Shown: positions 47,701 to 56,636, counted from the first letter of the stretch. The stretch is DNA of 64,000 nucleotides from an uncultured Corynebacterium sp. (GCA_943914465.1 CALUCD010000002.1:62001-126000); one strand, 5' to 3'. The notes: a model not told the origin generated them from the sequence alone. Numbers and translations: made by a program.

Positions 47701-47778
47701 GTGGCCACGGCTGACACTGAGGCGGGGCGGGGAGCGTCGACAAGCAAAAAAGAAGCACGCAAAGAAGGGAGCGAGTAG
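44749..47778 (+). CDS. mrpA: Mrp cation/proton antiporter subunit A (MrpA-MrpB fusion)
   Basis: A 1009-aa polytopic protein with about 20 membrane helices related to NADH dehydrogenase ND5. The proton-antiporter core includes HSAAMVKAGIYLVARL and APWHFWLPGAMAAPTPVSA, and the C-terminal MrpB part has FFFSGHNAPGGGFAGGLVAA. It ends in a highly charged Arg/Lys/Ala tail (about 85 residues) that holds a copy of the 12-mer GCGTCGACAAGC. GTG 44749 is chosen because GGAGG lies 10 nt upstream. It starts a six-gene operon. Confidence 0.93.
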   Translation: MLTLLIALTAATVAAPLLIRALGRPAFALLALVPLGGFIWIASLFNDGVFRDGGEIVAAYEWMPSTHLNLEFRLDALAGLFSLIILGVGALVLFYCWGYFDSNPIRLAKFGGELAMFATVMYGLVISDNFLLMYVFWELTSVLSYLLVSYYGERASSRRAAIQALMVTTFGGLAMLVGINLLGYQTGIWKLSEISQFAGIEATTGISAAIVLIMLGALTKSAQAPWHFWLPGAMAAPTPVSAYLHSAAMVKAGIYLVARLAPDMSAVNTWHLVVITTGCLTMLLGGWMALKQRDLKLILAYGTVSQLGFITAVIGIGSREATMAGLAITFAHSLFKATLFMIVGAIDHTTGTRDIRELSGLGRRAPLLAALAVISAASMAGIPPLLGFVAKEAALEAVLHEELLTGMPGNITLVALVVGSILTMAYSLYFLWGAFATKAEHGGATSQAVEEMHAIGPTMWLSPAVLTACSVIFGLAPAWFSDAFNDYLGVRFPSDAPSELKLWHGVTVPLVLTVVIVTAGAIMFWQRDLVKRAQLEQPALGDADAIWDNILKTLRTLSLRLTASTQRGSLTINLAVTFAVLMVVPLAFLILGESNSIRMILWDNPWQGVVVVVLVGMAFFATLQLNRLSGVVMVGLTGYALAALFALHGAPDLALTQALVETIVMVIFMLVLRRMPTEVEPRNDDNRLRAWLSIGTGISVVVVAMTAMSARVVEPISTTMPELAYEIGHGRNTVNVLLVDLRAADTFGEILVLVIAATGVASLIFGTGRFARASRRPTLSTTKARWLAAGVSTEAAQNRSIMVDVVTRILFPSMILLSMYFFFSGHNAPGGGFAGGLVAALAFALRYLAGGREEIEEALPIDPAKLLGAGVLISFAAVVAPMFFGYPPLMSDYATMSLPLIGEFVVPSALIFDAGVYIIVIGLIMHVLSSMGAYLDREEDARKDRARDRARELQEKNERRRASQSKTRRARHSERAAVATSGSSVATADTEAGRGASTSKKEARKEGSE
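47734..47745 (+). repeat. 12-mer GCGTCGACAAGC, copy 4
   Basis: Exact copy near the mrpA 3' end, coding A-S-T-S-K in frame, followed by a run of A. Confidence 0.8.
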
Positions 47779-48270
47779 ATGGAAGCGAACCTCTTTTTGC
47801 TCATTGGTTCTGGCGTGCTCATCGCGTGCGGAGTGTATCTGATTCTGGATCGGGCGCTGACGCGAATGATTATGGGCGTGCTGCTCATCGGCAACGGCGC
47901 CAACCTGCTCATCTTGCAGGCAGGTGGGCAAGCGGGCAGTCCGCCGATTTTGGGGCGTGAGTCAACGGTCTTCGACCACACGGCGGATCCGCTAGCGCAG
48001 GCAATGATCCTCACCGCGATTGTGATCTCGATGGCGCTGGCTGGGTTCATGCTGTCGCTGGCGTATCGCCAGTACCGCTACCGCACGGACGACATCATCG
48101 AGCGCGATGAGGAGGATCGCGCCATTGCAAAACGCCCCATCACCCCTGCGGCGGCACCGGACCATGACCTTTCCGACGACCCGGAAACAGGCCGGTTGAG
48201 TTCCTCGGGTGACGCGTTTGGGCCGCGCTCGTTTGAAACCCCCGTGAAGGAGGCTGACGGTGAGACATAA
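47779..48270 (+). CDS. mrpC: Mrp antiporter subunit C
   Basis: A 163-aa membrane protein related to NuoK. Helices at about 5-21, 27-46 and 70-95; family signature GVYLILDRALTRMIMGVLLIGNGANLLIL. The last 60 residues are a hydrophilic acidic tail. Starts 1 nt after the mrpA stop and overlaps mrpD by 11 nt. Confidence 0.95.
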   Translation: MEANLFLLIGSGVLIACGVYLILDRALTRMIMGVLLIGNGANLLILQAGGQAGSPPILGRESTVFDHTADPLAQAMILTAIVISMALAGFMLSLAYRQYRYRTDDIIERDEEDRAIAKRPITPAAAPDHDLSDDPETGRLSSSGDAFGPRSFETPVKEADGET

Positions 48271-50053
48271 CTTCATCGACATCGCCGACGCGGCGGTTGA
48301 GATCATGGGCTACCTGACGGTCATGCCGATCCTGCTGCCCGCCGCAGCGGCGGGGCTGATCCTGGTCACGGGCCGCCACCTGCAGCTGCAGCGCACCATC
48401 GCGCTGGCGACACTGCTCGCATCAGCCGTGATTTCTGCAACCATGATTATCACCGTGGACATCCACGGCATTCAGACCGTGCAGATGGGTGGCTGGGACG
48501 CGCCGGTGGGCATCACGCTAGTGGCGGACCGGTTGTCTTCCATCATGGTGTTCGTCTCCTCGATCGTGCTGTTTGCCGTGATGTGGTACGGCATTTCGCA
48601 GGGTCTTCGTGACGGCGACGAAGACGACCCCGTGGCCGTGTTCCTGCCCATCTACATGCTGCTTTCAATGGGCGTGAACCTGTCGTTTCTCGCAGGCGAC
48701 TTGTTCAACCTCTACGTCGGCTTTGAGGTCTTCCTCGTCGCTTCCTACGTGCTGCTTACCCTTGGTGCCTCTCCGGGGCGTGTGCGCGCGGGCATTGGCT
48801 ACGTCATGGTCTCCATCGTGTCGTCGATGATTTTCCTGTTCGCGCTCGCGATGGTCTATGCCTCAGTAGGCACCTTGAACATGGCGCAGGTTGGGCTGCG
48901 CATGGAGGAGATTCCCGACGGCACCCGCGCAGCCATTTTTGCCACGCTCCTGGTGGCCTTTGGCATCAAGGCGGCGATCTTCCCCTTGGACGCGTGGCTG
49001 CCGGACTCCTACCCCACCGCCGCCTCGCTGGTGACCGCCGTTTTTGCTGGCTTGTTGACGAAGGTCGGTGTGTACGCCATCATCCGCATGCGCACCACGG
49101 TGTTCACCGACGGCGCGCTTGACACCCTGCTCATGTGGGTGGCGCTGCTGACCATGATCGTGGGCGTGATGGGCGCGCTCGCGCAGAACGACATCAAACG
49201 CCTCCTCTCATTCACCCTGGTCAGTCACATTGGGTACATGATCTTCGGTATCGCACTGGGCTCGAAGCAAGGCTTATCCGGCGCGATCTTCTACGCGGTG
49301 CACCACATTTTGGTGCAAACCTCCCTGTTTTTGGTGGTGGGTCTGGTCGAGCGCCAAGCCGGCTCGGCACAGCTACGCCGCCTGGGTTCCTTGATGTACA
49401 CCGCACCGCTCATTGCCACGCTGTATTTCATCCCGGCACTCAACCTTGGTGGCATCCCGCCGCTGTCCGGCTTTTTGGGCAAAATCATGCTTATCCAGGC
49501 GGGCGCAGATTCCGGGACATGGCTGGCGTGGGTGCTCATCGCCGGGGCTGTGATTACTTCACTGCTGACCCTCTACGCGATGATTCTGGTGTGGTCGAAG
49601 GCGTTTCTGCGTGACCGCAGCGACGCGCCGGAAGGCGACGTGGCCACAGTGCGCCCCTCCACATTGGCAGACCGCTACGCAACCACCACCGTCGCCGAGC
49701 GCGATGACGTCGGGCGCATCCCCGCCGGCATGCTGTTGTCCACGGCACTGCTCATTGCCACCTCTACCGCTATGACGTTGCTGGCAGGGCCAATCTCGGA
49801 CATCACCGACCGCGCCGCCCAGTCCGCCCAAGACCAGACCATCTACCGCGATGCGGTGCTTTCCGGTGAGCCGGCGAACCCGACCCGCCGCGAAGAGGAA
49901 TTCTCTCGCCCCCGCACCCATGTTGGCGGGGAGCACGACTCGCGTGAGCGCCGCCAGACCAGCGGCGAGGACCAAGCACCGCAAACCTCCGGGGTGGCCA
50001 CTGAGAAGGTGCCCACCCCTGTCAACTCGGACACACCAGGAGGTGCGCGATAA
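48260..50053 (+). CDS. mrpD: Mrp antiporter subunit D
   Basis: A 597-aa polytopic protein related to NuoM/NuoN. Proton-channel helices carry LNLGGIPPLSGFLGK and the conserved DAWLPDSYPTAASLVTAVFAG. The start is GTG 48260 with AAGGAGG 7 nt upstream. The C-terminal 90 residues are hydrophilic and disordered (Arg, Glu, Thr, Pro), longer than usual for MrpD. Its stop codon overlaps the mrpE ATG. Confidence 0.95.
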   Translation: MRHNFIDIADAAVEIMGYLTVMPILLPAAAAGLILVTGRHLQLQRTIALATLLASAVISATMIITVDIHGIQTVQMGGWDAPVGITLVADRLSSIMVFVSSIVLFAVMWYGISQGLRDGDEDDPVAVFLPIYMLLSMGVNLSFLAGDLFNLYVGFEVFLVASYVLLTLGASPGRVRAGIGYVMVSIVSSMIFLFALAMVYASVGTLNMAQVGLRMEEIPDGTRAAIFATLLVAFGIKAAIFPLDAWLPDSYPTAASLVTAVFAGLLTKVGVYAIIRMRTTVFTDGALDTLLMWVALLTMIVGVMGALAQNDIKRLLSFTLVSHIGYMIFGIALGSKQGLSGAIFYAVHHILVQTSLFLVVGLVERQAGSAQLRRLGSLMYTAPLIATLYFIPALNLGGIPPLSGFLGKIMLIQAGADSGTWLAWVLIAGAVITSLLTLYAMILVWSKAFLRDRSDAPEGDVATVRPSTLADRYATTTVAERDDVGRIPAGMLLSTALLIATSTAMTLLAGPISDITDRAAQSAQDQTIYRDAVLSGEPANPTRREEEFSRPRTHVGGEHDSRERRQTSGEDQAPQTSGVATEKVPTPVNSDTPGGAR

Positions 50054-50574
50054 TGCGTGGCCTTGCCGCCGGTTTGAAAAACCGCTTCCGCCCACCGTTT
50101 GTGGTGTGGCTGACGCTCATGTGGGTCCTGCTCATGGGTGAGATCACCTGGGGCAATGTCATTGCCGGGTTGGCGCTGGGCGTGCTCATCGTGCTTGCCC
50201 TGCCACTTCCCCCGGTGCCGCAGCAGGATTACAAAATCAACTGGGTCAAGCTCGCCCAGTTCATTGTGATCTGGACGTGGGATCTCCTGGTCGCCTCAGC
50301 GAAGGTGGCGTGGCTGGCGCTTCGGCCGCAGCAGCAGCCAAAGAACGCCATCCTCACCGTGCCGATGCGCGTGTCCTCGGAGCTAGTGCTCTACCTGGCC
50401 ACGTGCGCGTACAACTTGCAGCCAGGCGGTTCGGTCACCGATATCGATATCGCGAACCGCGAGTGGACGATTCACGTGCTCGACGCGAGCAGTGAGGAAG
50501 CTATCCGCAAAGAAATCGAGAACGTGCAAACCTTGGAGCGGCAAATGATCGAGATTTTTGAAAGCCGGACATGA
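50053..50574 (+). CDS. mrpE: Mrp antiporter subunit E
   Basis: A 173-aa protein with two N-terminal helices (about 17-50) and one later (about 70-90), then a cytoplasmic domain ending DASSEEAIRKEIENVQTLERQMIEIFESRT. MrpE family signature: LTLMWVLLMGEITWGNVIAGLALGV. ATG 50053 overlaps the mrpD stop. Confidence 0.95.
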   Translation: MRGLAAGLKNRFRPPFVVWLTLMWVLLMGEITWGNVIAGLALGVLIVLALPLPPVPQQDYKINWVKLAQFIVIWTWDLLVASAKVAWLALRPQQQPKNAILTVPMRVSSELVLYLATCAYNLQPGGSVTDIDIANREWTIHVLDASSEEAIRKEIENVQTLERQMIEIFESRT

Positions 50575-50611
50575 CCGGGCGGCAGCACAGGACGGTGTGA
50601 AAGGAAACAGG

Positions 50612-50890
50612 ATGGACAATTCGCTCTACAACGTCTTTCTCGGCATTGCGGCCGTGTTGATTGCGGCTGCGTTTCTCATGCTCGCGTGGCGGGTGATTGT
50701 CGGACCCGATTCGATGGACCGCCTGCTGGGCAACGACGCAATTACAGCTTCCTTGCAGTGCGCCCTGGCGCTCTACATTTGCTGGACGCTGGACACCACG
50801 GTGGTCAATGCGATGATCGTGATCGCGCTGCTGGGCTTTATCGCCTCATTGTCCGTTGCTCGCTTCCGCAAACGGGATGGTTCGCTATGA
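50612..50890 (+). CDS. mrpF: Mrp antiporter subunit F
   Basis: A 92-aa protein with three helices (about 7-26, 36-56, 60-80). MDNSLYNVFLGIAAVLIAAAF is the start; the conserved RVIVGPDSMDRLLGNDAI is the family mark. AAAGGA precedes the ATG at 50612. Overlaps the mrpG start by 4 nt (ATGA). Confidence 0.94.
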   Translation: MDNSLYNVFLGIAAVLIAAAFLMLAWRVIVGPDSMDRLLGNDAITASLQCALALYICWTLDTTVVNAMIVIALLGFIASLSVARFRKRDGSL

Positions 50891-51390
50891 ATTGGCAACT
50901 TACCGCAGACGTCATCTCCCTGGTTTTCCTGCTGCCGGGTGCGTTCATGGTCTTTTCTGCCGCCGTGGGCACCGTGCGGTTCAACTCGACCATGGCGCGC
51001 ATCCACGCGATTACCAAACCGCAAACCACTGGTTTGCTGCTCATGATGATTGGCACCATCATCCGGCTCACAGGATCCGACGGCTTCGGCCCGCATGAAA
51101 AGGGCGACATCGGCATGATGATTCTGCTGGTGATCTTCGCGCTGATGACCAACCCGGTCACTGCGCAGCGCCTCGGCCGCATCGCTCGTCGCGAAGGCCT
51201 GTACGGCCCGGATGAGCAGCTCTCCGTCAACGAGCGCCCAGCGTCCTACCACCCTCGCCGCGTGAACCCCACGGCAGCGGAGGACCCGAAACCGGGCGGC
51301 ACCGAACAAAGCACGCCCGGCACACCGACGAGCACAACACCAGCCCCGCACGCCACACCGACCACACAGCAGCCTGCACGGCCGCAGTGA
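50887..51390 (+). CDS. mrpG: Mrp antiporter subunit G
   Basis: A 167-aa protein with three helices and the family mark LLPGAFMVFSAAVGTVRFNSTMARIHAITKPQTTG. ATG 50887 is chosen as the start overlapping the mrpF stop; the in-frame upstream extension belongs to mrpF in another frame. The C-terminal 60 residues are a disordered Pro/Thr/Arg tail. Completes the operon. Confidence 0.94.
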   Translation: MNWQLTADVISLVFLLPGAFMVFSAAVGTVRFNSTMARIHAITKPQTTGLLLMMIGTIIRLTGSDGFGPHEKGDIGMMILLVIFALMTNPVTAQRLGRIARREGLYGPDEQLSVNERPASYHPRRVNPTAAEDPKPGGTEQSTPGTPTSTTPAPHATPTTQQPARPQ

Positions 51391-51410
51391 CCCCCGCCGC
51401 CGCAGGCGCG

Positions 51411-52541
51411 CTACCACGCCAGCGCAGTCATCTCCCTGCACGAGGCGTCAACCACCCGGCGCCAATCACCAGTTGCTTCAAATACCTCGCGTTGGCGCTG
51501 ATAGCCCGCGCCGCGGTCAACGATCTCCGCGACCAGGTTGAGCTCATCCGTGCAGTTGAGGGTGGCTGCGGTGGGTCCTAACACGCTGAGGAGCTCTTCC
51601 AACTCGTCGTTCAACCACCGCTCATCGGTTGCACGGCTGGTGATCACCATGGCATCAAGCCCGTAGCGCGCGCCACGCCACTTATTTTCCGCGACATGCC
51701 ACGGCTGCAGGCTCGGCAGCTCCTCGCCGGCCTCGAACAACCGGTCAAAGTAGACCACCAGGCAATGGGTAAGGGCCACTACGGCGGCGAGTTCGCGCAG
51801 GTTGGAGGTTGCGTCGGAGATGCGGACCTCGATGGTGCCCCACTTAGCGGCGGGGCGGACGTCGAAATGCATTGAGCCCGTGTGGTTGATCACGCCGCTG
51901 GTTTGCTGGTCGTGCATGAACCCCACCCACTCGTCCCAACTCTGGAACTGGTAAGGCATTCCCGCGGTGGGAAGCTGTTGATAGAGCATGGTGCGGTTCG
52001 AGGCGTAGCCGGTGTCCAGGCCTTCCCATGCCGGGCTGGACGCGGAGATGGCGAGCAGGTGCGGGTATTTTGTCATCACTGCGTTGATGATCGGCCAAAC
52101 TTTGTTTTCGTGGCTGACCCCGATGTGGCAGTGGATCCCCCACAGCAGCATTTGTTGGCCCCAGTATTGGGTGCGGTTGATGATTTCCTCGTAGGTGCGC
52201 TTCGGGCTGAGCGGTTGGCGGCGAAAGTCCGTAAACGGGTGCCCACCCCCGGCCCACAGGGCAACGCCGTGTTGGTCTGCGACCTCGCGGACCTTCGCCA
52301 GGTCACTGGCCAGCCAGTCCACCGCCTCGCGTGTGTTCGCGCAGATTGGGGTGACCAGCTCGATCGTGTTTTGGAGGAACTCAGGCTCCAGGTGCGTATC
52401 TGGGTAACGTGCGCGTACGCCATCGATGATTTCCGCGGCGCGCGGCACCAGATCGCGCGTCAGCGGGTCGATCACGCAGATCTCCCACTCGACACCAAGC
52501 GTCGGCTCGGGGGAGCGGGCAAAGTCGCGGAAAGGATCCAT
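51411..52541 (-). CDS. YbdK-type carboxylate-amine ligase (glutamate-cysteine ligase 2)
   Basis: A 376-aa ATP-grasp-like ligase of the GCS2 family ([62 protein letters not shown]). GCS2 enzymes form gamma-glutamyl-cysteine or related amides; corynebacteria lack glutathione and use mycothiol, so the true substrate here is uncertain. A copy of the 12-mer lies 31 nt upstream of its start. Convergent with the Mrp operon (20-nt gap). Confidence 0.9.
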   Translation of the reverse strand: MDPFRDFARSPEPTLGVEWEICVIDPLTRDLVPRAAEIIDGVRARYPDTHLEPEFLQNTIELVTPICANTREAVDWLASDLAKVREVADQHGVALWAGGGHPFTDFRRQPLSPKRTYEEIINRTQYWGQQMLLWGIHCHIGVSHENKVWPIINAVMTKYPHLLAISASSPAWEGLDTGYASNRTMLYQQLPTAGMPYQFQSWDEWVGFMHDQQTSGVINHTGSMHFDVRPAAKWGTIEVRISDATSNLRELAAVVALTHCLVVYFDRLFEAGEELPSLQPWHVAENKWRGARYGLDAMVITSRATDERWLNDELEELLSVLGPTAATLNCTDELNLVAEIVDRGAGYQRQREVFEATGDWRRVVDASCREMTALAW

Positions 52542-52571
52542 GCGGGAAAGTGTATGCCGTGGGGCAAGTTC

Positions 52572-52583
52572 GCTTGTCGACGC
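52572..52583 (-). repeat. 12-mer GCGTCGACAAGC, copy 5
   Basis: Exact copy on the minus strand in the intergenic region upstream of the carboxylate-amine ligase gene. The only exact copy that is not inside a gene. Confidence 0.8.
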
Positions 52584-52613
52584 CCACCTTCACCTGCCCA
52601 GCGTCCCCCCTTG

Positions 52614-53849
52614 TTACCCAGCCAGCACGACTGTAATGGCTTTGCCGTTTTGGGTGACCTCGCGCGGCAGGGTCGTTCCGGCCGGCACGTCGCTGACTGC
52701 GCGCGGGGTTCCTCCGACGCGCTGCGCTACCTCAGCGGCCATCGCCTCAGCCCCGGCGACCTGCGGGTCGTAGAACACGTACGTGTTGTCGAAGATGCCG
52801 TACTGCTGCTCCGGCAAGTTCATTTCCGCCGCGTTCGCGCTATTTGCCACGCTGTATTGGCCATCCAGCCGCGCCGCGGTATCTGCCGCCGCGTTCGCCA
52901 CACCAGAGTTGTTGTAGACGAACACCTCGGCGCTCTGCGCTGTCAGCGGGTCACCTGTCGGCGCCGGTGCCGGAGCGGGCTGGTTGGGATCACCCGGTTG
53001 ACCTGACTGGCCCGGCTGACCAGGTTGACCTGACTGGCTCTGCCGGTTCTGATCACCACCCGGCTGGCCCGGCTGACCAGGTTGGCTTTGCTGGTTCGGG
53101 TCTTGGCCTGGACGCGGCTGACCGGCCGTCACTGTCGCGGTCGCAGTGGCGGTGTTCTTGGTGTCCTGGTCGTTTGCATCCTTGTCGTTCGCGCCAGCAC
53201 TGTCAGAAGCGGTCGCTGCGGTATCGGTAGTGGACGCCGGCGCAGCGCTGCGGTCCCCGCCAATGTTCTTGCTCATCGCGTAGATTCCCCACAAGAGCAG
53301 CAACGCCGCAACTGCGATGAGAATCATGGCTAGGCCACGCTTGGGCAGGCCCCCTGCGGCCACGGCGCTTGAGCCCCCAGCTGCACCACCCGCCGCACCA
53401 GCAGCCGCCACACCAGCACCGGCACCAGCAGCCTCTGGCTCCCGCCGCGTGCGCCTTACCCGGCGAGTGCGCTCAGGCGCGCGCTCCTCGCCATACTCGT
53501 CGGGGTAATCATCGGCGTAGTCGTCGGCATAATCTTGCGCGTAATCATCCGCGTAGTCGTCGGCGTACTCGCGGTCAGCGTAATCACGATCGGCGTAATC
53601 GTCAGCGGGCTCGTCCACCTCGTACTCAACCTCCTCAACGCCGGCATCGCGCCTGGAGCTGGAGGCACCGCGGTCGTACCTGTCGATGTAGGCGGTGTCG
53701 TCGTAGCGCTCGAAGACCTCGGTCTCACCGTGGTCGGCGCGGGCGGTACCTGCACCAGCCGCACTGGTGTCGCCGGTGTTCAGGTTGGTGATTCGGCTGC
53801 TGCCGCCACGGATCTCATTGCTACCGTCAGTGTTGTCGTACTTCTTCAC
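52614..53849 (-). CDS. Membrane-anchored LytR_C domain protein
   Basis: A 411-aa protein. The cytoplasmic N-terminus is hydrophilic with tandem Asp/Tyr/Ala repeats (ADDYADDYAQDYADD). One membrane helix (about 174-194, LAMILIAVAALLLLWGIYAM) follows, then a Gln/Gly/Pro repeat (GQPGQPG) and a C-terminal LytR_C domain (about 310-411; AEVFVYNNSGVANAAADTAARL). LytR_C domains are usually attached to cell-wall ligases; here no catalytic part is present, so it is probably an accessory cell-wall protein. Same strand as the DUF3263 gene. Confidence 0.88.
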   Translation of the reverse strand: MKKYDNTDGSNEIRGGSSRITNLNTGDTSAAGAGTARADHGETEVFERYDDTAYIDRYDRGASSSRRDAGVEEVEYEVDEPADDYADRDYADREYADDYADDYAQDYADDYADDYPDEYGEERAPERTRRVRRTRREPEAAGAGAGVAAAGAAGGAAGGSSAVAAGGLPKRGLAMILIAVAALLLLWGIYAMSKNIGGDRSAAPASTTDTAATASDSAGANDKDANDQDTKNTATATATVTAGQPRPGQDPNQQSQPGQPGQPGGDQNRQSQSGQPGQPGQSGQPGDPNQPAPAPAPTGDPLTAQSAEVFVYNNSGVANAAADTAARLDGQYSVANSANAAEMNLPEQQYGIFDNTYVFYDPQVAGAEAMAAEVAQRVGGTPRAVSDVPAGTTLPREVTQNGKAITVVLAG

Positions 53850-53941
53850 ACCCGTCAGACTAGTTTCAAGTCAGGGTTGAGGGTTTAAGGCGCGCCGTGG
53901 CGTGTCAGCGATCGGCCGCGGGGCCGGCCGCGGGACCGGTG

Positions 53942-54175
53942 TCAGTGGTTGGGGTGATTCTCAGCGACGCCAGCGTCGCGAAGCCGCTGCAGCCGCCGCA
54001 CCAACTGGGGACGCGCAGCTAGCGCATCGGGAGAATCCAACAGAATGTTCAAACGTTGGTAGTAGCGGATCGGTGCGAGCCCCAGTTCGCGCCGGATCGC
54101 CTCCTCCTTCGCGCCGAAGGTGCGCGGCGCGGATGCTTCGAAGTCGAGCACGGCTAAGTCGCTAGGCGAAAGCAT
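53942..54175 (-). CDS. DUF3263 small helical protein
   Basis: A 77-aa protein starting [20 protein letters not shown] and containing [27 protein letters not shown], the helix-turn-helix-like DUF3263 pattern. ATG 54175 lies 6 nt after TATATA on the minus strand, so a leaderless transcript is likely. Only 16 bp separate it from the divergent def start. Function unknown; it may bind DNA and regulate the neighbouring genes (inference). Confidence 0.85.
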   Translation of the reverse strand: MLSPSDLAVLDFEASAPRTFGAKEEAIRRELGLAPIRYYQRLNILLDSPDALAARPQLVRRLQRLRDAGVAENHPNH

Positions 54176-54191
54176 GCCTAATATATACCGC
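54176..54191. promoter_or_regulatory. 16-bp divergent promoter for DUF3263 and def
   Basis: The core TAATATATA provides TAATAT (54179-54184) 7 nt before the def ATG on the plus strand and TATATA 6 nt before the DUF3263 ATG on the minus strand. Both genes would use the same A/T box, so transcription would be leaderless in both directions and probably mutually exclusive. Confidence 0.6.
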
Positions 54192-54764
54192 ATGACAATT
54201 CGACCAATCGTGATTTACGGCGACCCAGTGCTTCACACCCCAACCGAGCCGGTCACGCAGCCGGTCGCAGAGTTGGCGGAGCTGATCGCCGATATGCACG
54301 AGACGATGGACGCCGCCAACGGCGTGGGCCTTGCAGCAAACCAAATTGGCGTGCCGCTGCGGTTGTTCGTCTACCACTGCCCTGACGGCGACACGATGCG
54401 CCGCGGCACCGTGATCAACCCCGTTCTGGAAACCTCCGAGATCCCCAAAACCATGCCCCGCGATGACGGTGAGGACGACGAAGGCTGCCTGTCCGTGCCG
54501 GGTGAATCCTTCCCCACCGGCCGCGCTGACTGGGCGAAAGTCACCGGGTTGGATGAAGACGGCAACGAGATCGAGGTGGAGGGCGCCGGGTTATTCGCCC
54601 GTTGTTTGCAGCACGAGGTCGGCCACTTGGACGGCTACGTCTACACCGATGTGCTCACCGGCCGGTTCAAACGCGACGCCAAACGCGCCATCCGGGATCA
54701 CGGCTGGAGCGAGGCGGGCAATACGTGGCTGCCGGGCACGGATGAAGACCCCTTCGGGCACTAA
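54192..54764 (+). CDS. def: Peptide deformylase
   Basis: A 190-aa metallopeptidase that removes the formyl group from nascent proteins. Motif 1 is [10 protein letters not shown] (44-53), motif 2 EGCLSVP (metal ligand C99) and motif 3 HEVGH (H141, E142, H145); HELDH is more usual in motif 3. ATG 54192 fits the leaderless promoter. Downstream is the GNAT gene, 27 nt away. Confidence 0.95.
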   Translation: MTIRPIVIYGDPVLHTPTEPVTQPVAELAELIADMHETMDAANGVGLAANQIGVPLRLFVYHCPDGDTMRRGTVINPVLETSEIPKTMPRDDGEDDEGCLSVPGESFPTGRADWAKVTGLDEDGNEIEVEGAGLFARCLQHEVGHLDGYVYTDVLTGRFKRDAKRAIRDHGWSEAGNTWLPGTDEDPFGH

Positions 54765-54791
54765 AGGCTTCTAGGGCTTACGGTACGCAAC

Positions 54792-55799
54792 ATGTCGCGA
54801 GTGTTTCGTTCCGATGAGGTCGCCGTCGGTGACCGCGTGGTGGTGCGCCAACGGCGCGGGGAGCTGGCCAGTGACGTCATTGGCCATGTGGTTTCGGTGG
54901 TGCCGTTGCGGGTGAAGCGGGCGTCGACAAGCGAAGTGCTCCAACTGGATAACCCGCACATCGTGAAAAAGCTCTCCCCGCGCACCGTGCGCAATTCCGA
55001 CATCCGTGCGATAGAAACTGCCACTGCACGCGCATTTCCAGGACACGAGCAGCAGCGTATCGACGGCTGGTTAGCCCGCGCCGGAGCCGAAATCGCGGAA
55101 CGGTCCAACTCTGCCACCCCAATTGGGCACTCAGCCGGGTTCAACGCGGTGCCGCTGGACGCGCTGCGCGAGTTCTACAGCGCGCGCGGCATGCCGGTGC
55201 AGCTACTCATTCCTGAGCGAATTGGTAAACCCGCGCTGCGGCTCGTGGAGGCGAACCCGCAGGCGTGGACGCTCGGTGAGGAGATTGTGGTGATGTCCGC
55301 GGAGATCAAGGGCGGCGCGGGGGCAGGTGACGCGGAAGGTGACGCCGCAGCCCGCGGCCCGGAAGGGGGCGCGGCGGTGCCGGACCCGGAGGTGCGCATT
55401 GACCCGATGCCGGACGATGACTGGCTGGCCATGTACCACTACCGCGGCCAGCCCCTGCCAGACGCGGCGGTACGTGACCTGGCCCAAAGCATCGACGGAC
55501 GCATCGGGTTCGCGCGTCTTACCCTCGGTGGCGAGACAATCGCGGTGACCCGGGCGACACTGACGCACTCCGACGATGGCCGCTGCTGGCTGGGGTATTC
55601 GGCGGTAGAGGTAGCCAGGGCGCACCGCCGCCAGGGATTTGGCACCCGCTTGGGGCGCGCCGTGCTCGCGTGGGGCGCGGCTGCCGGAGCAGACGCAGCC
55701 TACCTGCAGGTAAGGGCGAAAAACAGTGCAGGCATCGCGTTGTATGAGAAGCTGGGGTTTGTTGAGCACCATAGGCAGCGCTACGCGCGTTTCGGCTAG
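54792..55799 (+). CDS. GNAT acetyltransferase, N-acetylglutamate synthase candidate
   Basis: A 335-aa protein. An N-terminal SH3-like segment (EVAVGDRVVVRQRRGELASDVIGHVVSV) is followed by a helical middle part, a Gly/Ala/Glu-rich insertion (about 175-195) and a C-terminal GNAT domain (RRQGFGTRLGRAVLAWGAAAGADAAYLQVRAKNSAGIALYEKLGF). In C. glutamicum, the protein at this position (between def and xth) was reported to act as N-acetylglutamate synthase for arginine synthesis; I rely on memory for this. An exact 12-mer copy lies in its 5' part. Confidence 0.8.
   Translation: MSRVFRSDEVAVGDRVVVRQRRGELASDVIGHVVSVVPLRVKRASTSEVLQLDNPHIVKKLSPRTVRNSDIRAIETATARAFPGHEQQRIDGWLARAGAEIAERSNSATPIGHSAGFNAVPLDALREFYSARGMPVQLLIPERIGKPALRLVEANPQAWTLGEEIVVMSAEIKGGAGAGDAEGDAAARGPEGGAAVPDPEVRIDPMPDDDWLAMYHYRGQPLPDAAVRDLAQSIDGRIGFARLTLGGETIAVTRATLTHSDDGRCWLGYSAVEVARAHRRQGFGTRLGRAVLAWGAAAGADAAYLQVRAKNSAGIALYEKLGFVEHHRQRYARFG
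54921..54932 (+). repeat. 12-mer GCGTCGACAAGC, copy 6
   Basis: Exact copy inside the GNAT gene, read there in frame as A-S-T-S-E. Confidence 0.8.
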
Positions 55800-55808
55800 G
55801 GTGTGGGC

Positions 55809-56636
55809 ATGCGAATCGCCACCTGGAACGTCAACTCCGTGCGCACCCGCGCCGAGCGAATTGCCGCGTTCGTGCAGCGCAACGGAGTCGACGTGGTGTG
55901 CATGCAGGAAACCAAGGTGGCGGATGAGAAGTTCCCCTACTCCGTCTTCGAGTCGTTGGGGTATGAGGTCGCGCACGTGGGCTACGGGCAGTGGAATGGC
56001 GTTGCCATTGCCTCCCGGGTGGGGTTAGACAACGTGCGGGAGCACTTTGAGCGCCAGCCGGGGTTTCAAAAAGGCAGTGCGGACACCGCCACTGTTGTGG
56101 CGAGCGGTGCAGACGCGGCGCCGCGCGAAGCCCGCGCAGTGGGCGCGACCTGCGGCGGGGTGGACATCTGGAGTTTGTACGTGCCCAACGGCCGCGAGAT
56201 CGGCGACCCGCACTACGACTACAAGCTGGAGTTTTTCTACAGCCTGTGCAACAGCGTTGAGGCGCACACCAACCAAATATTCGCCGGGGATTTCAACATC
56301 GCCCCGCGCGATGAAGACGTCTGGGACATCACCTGGTTTGAGGGCAAAACCCACGTCACAGAACCAGAACGCGCCGCATTCCAGATGCTGCTTGAGGCCG
56401 GGCTGGTGGAGGTGGAACACGCCGACCGCTACAGTTTTTGGGATTACAAATCCATGCGCTTTGCCAAAAACCAGGGCATGCTCATCGACTTTGTCCTGGC
56501 TACCGCCCCCATGCACGCCCGATTGCAAGACGCGTGGGTGGATGTGGAGGAGCGGCAAGGCAAGGGCGCGTCCGATCACGCGCCGGTAATCGCCGATTTT
56601 GACACCCGCGAGTTGGAGCTCGACGAAGTTCGATGA
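55809..56636 (+). CDS. xth: Exodeoxyribonuclease III (AP endonuclease)
   Basis: A 275-aa Mg-dependent nuclease for base-excision repair. Features: TWNVNSVRTR at the start, MQETKVADEKFP with catalytic Glu, VYVPNG-type SLYVPNGREIG, GDFNIAPRDEDVWD and the final SDHAPVIADF. ATG 55809 (MRIATWNVN) is chosen over GTG 55803. TAGGGT at 55797-55802 lies 6 nt ahead, so a leaderless transcript is possible. Overlaps cls by 4 nt. Confidence 0.95.
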   Translation: MRIATWNVNSVRTRAERIAAFVQRNGVDVVCMQETKVADEKFPYSVFESLGYEVAHVGYGQWNGVAIASRVGLDNVREHFERQPGFQKGSADTATVVASGADAAPREARAVGATCGGVDIWSLYVPNGREIGDPHYDYKLEFFYSLCNSVEAHTNQIFAGDFNIAPRDEDVWDITWFEGKTHVTEPERAAFQMLLEAGLVEVEHADRYSFWDYKSMRFAKNQGMLIDFVLATAPMHARLQDAWVDVEERQGKGASDHAPVIADFDTRELELDEVR

